Shown in pieces: positions 4,805 to 7,664 of a stretch of DNA of 7,664 nucleotides. The notes under the pieces were generated by a model. The model was not told where the DNA came from. It saw only the letters and a list, made by a program, of their open reading frames with translations, and did no database searches. The stretch comes from Microcaldota archaeon (GTDB taxonomy: Archaea > Micrarchaeota > Micrarchaeia > Micrarchaeales > Micrarchaeaceae): positions 1 through 7,664 of the forward strand of contig JAKAOJ010000011.1 in assembly GCA_021812205.1 (NCBI GenBank). Reading direction: 5' to 3'. The position numbers and the translations under genes were made by a program. Each line of letters starts with the position of its first letter. Positions within the stretch are counted from its first letter, which is position 1.

Positions 4805-5569
4805 ATGTCAAATGAAGAAACGGAGCTAGTCATGCCCGGCGAGAGGCTCTCCACCGAGGAGGAATTCCTGCCTTCGTCAAACACTTTCGTAGAGGCAGGC
4901 AACATATACTCGCTTGTTCCGGGGAGGCGCGTTGCAAGCGAGGGCAAGATAGAGGTCAAGAGCGCAGGCAGGGAGATCGTCAAGTTCAAAAGGAACATGC
5001 TTGTCCTAGGCACAGTAGTCGGCGACCTCAAGAGCGTGCTCTTCGTTGACATAGACAACATGGAGCTCGGCAACAAGGAGTTCGTAGCGATAAAGGACGG
5101 CAAGGTAGTGCTATCCCACAGGGGTCCGCCGCCTAGGTTCGGCTCAAGGGACGGCCGTGACGGGGGAAGGGGTCCGTCAAGGGAGCAGGAAGAGCGCCCT
5201 GCATCATTGAGCGACATAATACTTGCGAGGATACTCTACGACGAAGGAGAAGCCTTCGTCCTTGACCTGCGCGGGCCGGAAACTGGCGTAGTTAACGCAA
5301 TATGCGATTCATGCGGCGCTACGATGGACGTCAGCAGCCATGGCGACGCGCTCATATGCCCAGAATGCAAGCACGTGGAGCACAGGAAGATAAGCAGCCT
5401 GTACGGGCGTCCTTCAGAGCTAAAGAAAATGCTTGAGGATAGTGCGCTGTCTGCACTGTCAGCGCCGGCAGCCGGTCCTGAAAGGCCGGAGCGCGAAGAC
5501 AGATTCAGGCACGAGAGGCACGACAGGCCAGAAAGGCGCGAGGGTCGCGAATATCATGGGAGGGAGTGA
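4805..5569 (+). CDS. csl4: Exosome RNA-binding subunit Csl4
   Basis: In archaea Csl4 caps the Rrp41/Rrp42 exosome ring and helps feed RNA for 3'-5' decay or tailing. With ATG at 4805 the protein has 254 residues. Residues ~8-50 are the N-terminal cap domain, starting with the typical VMPGERL. Residues ~60-150 are an S1 RNA-binding domain (VLGTVVGDLKSVLFVDI ... SDIILARILYDEGEAFVLDL). Residues ~167-188 are a zinc ribbon with Cys pairs C167-x2-C170 and C185-x2-C188, followed by HVEHRKISSLYGRP. Two oddities are an Arg/Gly-rich insertion (~106-128) inside the S1 domain and a tail of ~30 residues rich in Arg, Glu, His and Asp. Start choice: an in-frame GTG at 4796 exists, but GTGAT (4796-4800) complements the archaeal 16S 3' end and sits 4 nt before ATG 4805, so I read it as the Shine-Dalgarno. 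RpoL follows 4 nt after the stop. Confidence 0.9.
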   Translation: MSNEETELVMPGERLSTEEEFLPSSNTFVEAGNIYSLVPGRRVASEGKIEVKSAGREIVKFKRNMLVLGTVVGDLKSVLFVDIDNMELGNKEFVAIKDGKVVLSHRGPPPRFGSRDGRDGGRGPSREQEERPASLSDIILARILYDEGEAFVLDLRGPETGVVNAICDSCGATMDVSSHGDALICPECKHVEHRKISSLYGRPSELKKMLEDSALSALSAPAAGPERPEREDRFRHERHDRPERREGREYHGRE

Positions 5570-5573
5570 TTAG

Positions 5574-5843
5574 ATGGAGATGAAAGTCATAAAGAACGAG
5601 AGCAAGGAGCTTGTCGTAGAATTCGTCACGAAGGACCTGACAATTCCCGACCTGATAGCCAGCGAGCTGCTTCAGAACAGCGACGTCGAGTTTGCCGGAG
5701 TCGAGAAGGACCATCCCGAGATAGGCAACCCAAGGCTTGTGGTGAAGACTGGGAAGAAGAAGGCGTCCGATGCGCTGGAGAAGGCGCTGGAGGATATTGA
5801 CGAGAACTTCTCCGACCTCAAGAAGAAGCTCTCCAAGAAGTAG
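5574..5843 (+). CDS. rpoL: DNA-directed RNA polymerase subunit L (Rpo11)
   Basis: This 89-residue homologue of eukaryotic Rpb11 pairs with subunit D (Rpb3-like) to form the assembly platform of RNA polymerase, like the bacterial alpha dimer. The sequence has the expected family layout: MEMKVIKNESKELVVEFVTKD, then TIPDLIASELLQNSDVEFAG (helix and the conserved DVEFA), DHPEIGNPRLVVKT (HP...P.. signature) and a Lys/Glu-rich C-terminal helix. Length is normal. It starts 4 nt after the Csl4 stop. GGGAGTGAT (5562-5570), overlapping that stop, provides the Shine-Dalgarno. Csl4 next to RpoL recurs in archaea and supports both calls. Confidence 0.95.
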   Translation: MEMKVIKNESKELVVEFVTKDLTIPDLIASELLQNSDVEFAGVEKDHPEIGNPRLVVKTGKKKASDALEKALEDIDENFSDLKKKLSKK

Positions 5844-5847
5844 GCTC

Positions 5848-6411
5848 ATGAAGGGCGGAGTGCGCGTGCTCGCCGTTGCAAGCGGCCCGATATACGCGCG
5901 CAGAAGGAAGCGCACGCTGATTGTAGGGGTAGTGGGCAGGCATGGGGTAGTTGAGGGTGTGCTCTCCGGGAGGGTTGCGGTCGACGGCGACGACTCGAGC
6001 AGCGCAATAGCAAGCCTATTCAGGAAGTCGCGCTTCAGGCTGCAGATTCGCGCTATAGCGGTAAACGGTATAGCAACTGCAGGCCTCAATGTGATAGACG
6101 TGCGTGAGCTGGAGCACAGGACCGGCGTCCCGGTAATCATCCTGACAAGGAAGAAGCCGGACGTGCCCGAGTTCATGAAGGCAATAAGCGCCTACGCGAA
6201 GCTTGATGCCGCAGGCGCGGAGACGAAGAGGGCACTTGTGATTGCAACCAATAAGGAGAGGAAGTTCTCCAGGGTATCAGGGTTCAATGTGCAGTCCTCG
6301 CTTGATGCTGCAGAGCTGAAGGGCATAGTGCCGACAGCGTTCGAGCTCCTCAGGCTGGCGCACATGATAGCGAACGGCACAAGCACAGGTGTGTCGAAGG
6401 GCAGGATATAA
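5848..6411 (+). CDS. DUF99 family protein (endonuclease V-like fold)
   Basis: The protein has 187 residues. GGVRVLAVASGP (~3-14), LIVGVVGRHGVVEGVLSGRVAVDGDDSSSAI (~24-54, in pieces), RFRLQIRAIAVNGIATAGLNVIDV (~62-85) and GVPVIILTRKKPDV (~93-106) match the DUF99 pattern, including the VDGxD motif at 45-49. The family is thought to share a fold with endonuclease V, but its substrate is unknown. The strand-1 motif, which in the family usually carries an acidic residue (GIDD or GIAES type), is AVASG here with no Asp or Glu, so activity may be altered. I chose ATG at 5848 although the frame is open upstream, because DUF99 similarity begins here and earlier starts overlap RpoL. The start is 4 nt after the RpoL stop with only a weak AGG upstream, suggesting translational coupling. 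Confidence 0.85.
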   Translation: MKGGVRVLAVASGPIYARRRKRTLIVGVVGRHGVVEGVLSGRVAVDGDDSSSAIASLFRKSRFRLQIRAIAVNGIATAGLNVIDVRELEHRTGVPVIILTRKKPDVPEFMKAISAYAKLDAAGAETKRALVIATNKERKFSRVSGFNVQSSLDAAELKGIVPTAFELLRLAHMIANGTSTGVSKGRI

Positions 6412-6413
6412 AT
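6406..6413 (+). promoter_or_regulatory. TATA box of the EamA/DMT gene, overlapping the DUF99 stop codon
   Basis: ATATAAAT includes the DUF99 TAA stop (6409-6411). The predicted start is near 6436, giving a leader of about 26 nt that contains GGAGG (6440-6444) and GAGG (6449-6452) before the GTG at 6462. The membrane protein gene is therefore probably transcribed separately from the Csl4 cluster, at least in part. Confidence 0.5.
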
Positions 6414-6461
6414 TAGCAACACCTTCTAATTATCCTCAAGGAGGGCCTGAGGCGACGTACC

Positions 6462-7352
6462 GTGAACAAGCTTTACATCGCGTACTCCGTGGCGCTCCTG
6501 ACATCAATAGCCTACTCCTTCTGGTACATAGGCTCAAATGCCGTGGTAGACTCGCTGCATGGATACACGCTGATAATACCACTGCTCATCATAGAGGCGG
6601 TTTCGTCCGTCGGCGCGTTCGCATTCATGATGTCAAGGCCGCACGGGATAGGGCCACGCACTCTAGCATATTCGGTTCTCTCAGGTGCGATGTACACCAT
6701 AGGCAACCTTACGTTCTACTTAATAATCAGGAGCAGCGGCATAGCCCCGGCAAGCTCGTTTGCAGCCGCAGAAATCGTGATATTCGTTCTGCTGCTGGCG
6801 CTCTCCTCCCGGAACAAGGCGTCCATGGAGTTCTACTACGTTGGGGCGGTGTTCGTGGCTGCCGGCCTGGTACTTGAATCTTTAAAGCTGTCAGGCGGTG
6901 CTCTGGCGCTGAACTCCGGGCTCATAGGCGATGGCCTGCTGCTCGCAGTAGTGTATGGCGTAGCCACGTACCTGTACTATCTGTCCGTCGCCAACGTGGA
7001 GAACAAGTTCACGTCTATGTTTGTTATACAGTTCACAGAGGTGCTGCTGTACTCAGTACTGCTGCTGCTCGTATACAGCAAGGTGTCTTTTGCATCGTTT
7101 ACCGCGCCTTCGCTGCTCCTGATAGTGGGTGTCGGTGTTGTGTTTATGGCGTCGTTCTATCTGGAGACTACAATGATGAAAATGCTTACGCCGCTAGGCA
7201 AGGGTGCCACTGCAACCGGCTACATACTGTCAGACTTGCAGCTGCTGCCGGTTCTCGCTTACGCAGTGATAACAAACCCGTCATCATGGGTATACTACGC
7301 CCCAGGCATGATAGTCATAACAGTGGGCATGGCGCTCCTGGAATGGAAGTGA
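6462..7352 (+). CDS. EamA/DMT-type 10-TM membrane transporter-like protein
   Basis: This 296-residue integral membrane protein has about ten hydrophobic segments (residues ~5-23, 36-56, 67-90, 94-114, 124-140, 152-174, 183-204, 216-233, 250-270, 275-293). Two sets of five helices, very short loops and the segment SGAMYTIGNLTFYLIIRSSG followed by IAPASSFAAAEIVIFVLLLA fit the drug/metabolite transporter (EamA) superfamily. Substrate cannot be inferred, and members move sugars, amino acids or nucleotide sugars among others. Start: GTG at 6462. The nearest Shine-Dalgarno is GAGG (6449-6452) with 9-nt spacing; the stronger GGAGG (6440-6444) is 17 nt away, unusually far. No in-frame ATG lies nearby upstream. 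The gene follows DUF99 by 50 nt and precedes the rRNA promoter. Confidence 0.8.
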   Translation: MNKLYIAYSVALLTSIAYSFWYIGSNAVVDSLHGYTLIIPLLIIEAVSSVGAFAFMMSRPHGIGPRTLAYSVLSGAMYTIGNLTFYLIIRSSGIAPASSFAAAEIVIFVLLLALSSRNKASMEFYYVGAVFVAAGLVLESLKLSGGALALNSGLIGDGLLLAVVYGVATYLYYLSVANVENKFTSMFVIQFTEVLLYSVLLLLVYSKVSFASFTAPSLLLIVGVGVVFMASFYLETTMMKMLTPLGKGATATGYILSDLQLLPVLAYAVITNPSSWVYYAPGMIVITVGMALLEWK

Positions 7353-7385
7353 GTGCGTCAGGTTTTGCGCCAGCTCCCAGCAAGC

Positions 7386-7393
7386 TATATATA
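7386..7393 (+). promoter_or_regulatory. TATA box of the rRNA operon
   Basis: TATATATA is the strongest TATA match in the window. It predicts a transcription start near 7416, about 148 nt before the 16S 5' end. The purine-containing AGCAAGC (7379-7385) is in BRE position. Confidence 0.65.
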
Positions 7394-7415
7394 CCTTCTC
7401 ATGTGCAAATACTAT

Positions 7416-7563
7416 CGCTCATTGCTGTTTTTGCAGAGCGAGCATCGAGCACTTAGCGTGCCCGTTGCCCAATGAAAATTCCTGTTTGGAATTGGATGCA
7501 GTCTTGAGGAGTGCACAAGGTACCTACAATTGCGACATAAGGAACTTATGTTGGCCAACATCG
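7416..7563 (+). ncRNA. Pre-rRNA 5' leader with serial hairpins
   Basis: The predicted leader holds four hairpins. The first pairs CGCTC (7416-7420) with GAGCG (7436-7440), with an inner TGC/GCA helix. The second pairs GCAC (7449-7452) with GTGC (7458-7461). The third pairs AATTCC (7477-7482) with GGAATT (7488-7493) around a TGTTT loop. The fourth pairs ACATAAG (7535-7541) with CTTATGT (7545-7551) around a GAA loop. A fifth hairpin crosses into 16S (7559-7576). The leader also holds one strand of the 16S processing stem, whose partner lies beyond the window, so that stem cannot be drawn. No protein-coding frame is evident. Confidence 0.5.
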
Positions 7564-7664
7564 ACTCCAGTCGATGCTGCTGGAGGACACTGCTATCAGA
7601 TTTCGACAGCCATGCAAGTCTGCTCGCGAGCTTCGCGGGCGGCGTACGGCTCAGTAACGCGTAG
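7564..7664 (+). rRNA. 16S ribosomal RNA, 5' end (partial, runs off right edge)
   Basis: From about 7564 (within a few nt) the sequence aligns with archaeal small-subunit rRNA. CTCCAGTCGATGCTGCTGGA (7565-7584) stands where TTCCGGTTGATCCYGCCGGA is usual. It is followed by GGACACTGCTATC (7585-7597), GCCATGCAAGTC (7609-7620) and TACGGCTCAGTAACGCGTAG (7645-7664). Helix 1 is kept by paired change: CCAGT (7567-7571) with GCTGG (7579-7583), an A-U replacing the usual G-C. Helix 6 is short, CTCGCG (7623-7628) with CGCGGG (7634-7639). E. coli positions 14 and 18 are C and G instead of the near-universal U and C. About 100 nt of an expected ~1,450-1,500 are present. Confidence 0.95.

Noticed and set aside
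5770..5847. Upstream extension of the DUF99 reading frame into RpoL.
   Set aside because: The extension is a low-complexity Arg/Ser shadow of RpoL codons; family similarity begins at 5848.
2250..7660. CRISPR array, insertion sequence, phage or toxin-antitoxin module.
   Set aside because: No direct repeat series, terminal inverted repeats, transposase, integrase or small toxin-like gene pairs were seen; the region is filled by core genes.

Overview
The window looks like archaeal chromosome, most likely from a small-genome DPANN lineage. The Micrarchaeota/ARMAN group is my best guess. Archaeal identity rests on uL1-uL10-P1-type uL12 ribosomal proteins, a Csl4 exosome subunit next to RNA polymerase subunit L, a DUF99 protein, TATA-box promoters, GGTGA/GTGAT-type Shine-Dalgarno sequences, a tRNA with an intron at position 37/38, and an archaeal-type 16S rRNA 5' end. 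The DPANN guess comes from a class III (pilin-type) signal peptide, QSAMEYLMTYGWAIL, fused to a LamG-like domain. It is family-level memory, not a database result.

Layout, left to right. Positions 1-702 (minus) hold the N-terminal part of a membrane-anchored family 2 glycosyltransferase that runs off the left edge. A regulatory gap (703-821) serves this gene and a tRNA-Ser(CGA) gene at 822-946, which carries a 41-nt intron. A secreted pilin-like/LamG protein lies on the minus strand (998-1915). A 217-nt divergent gap follows, with a palindrome, a TATA box and two leader hairpins. It leads into the rpl1-rpl10-rpl12 operon (2133-3969, plus), which encodes the ribosomal L1 stalk protein and the GTPase-recruiting P-stalk; uL11 is absent upstream. 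A YgjP-like metallo-hydrolase gene (minus) ends 2 bp from the rpl12 stop. Divergent from it is a tight Csl4-RpoL-DUF99 cluster (4805-6411, plus), followed by a 10-TM EamA/DMT-type membrane protein that appears to have its own promoter. The last ~280 nt hold the rRNA promoter, a hairpin-rich pre-rRNA leader and the first ~100 nt of 16S rRNA, which runs off the right edge.

Most of the window is core information-processing machinery: ribosome, RNA polymerase, exosome, tRNA and rRNA. The surface-related genes (glycosyltransferase, pilin-LamG, transporter) lie between and beside these blocks.

No gene in the window looks like a defence or mobile system. The most unusual signals are structural. (1) The 16S 5' end departs from normally near-invariant positions, and two of the changes complete a perfect 7-bp hairpin across the leader/16S boundary. 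(2) The tRNA-Ser intron can form a hairpin that masks the anticodon and competes with the splicing fold. (3) The LamG gene has an AT-rich core between GC-rich ends. (4) Csl4 carries an RG-rich insertion and a charged tail. (5) The rpl1 leader carries tandem hairpins touching its Shine-Dalgarno sequence.
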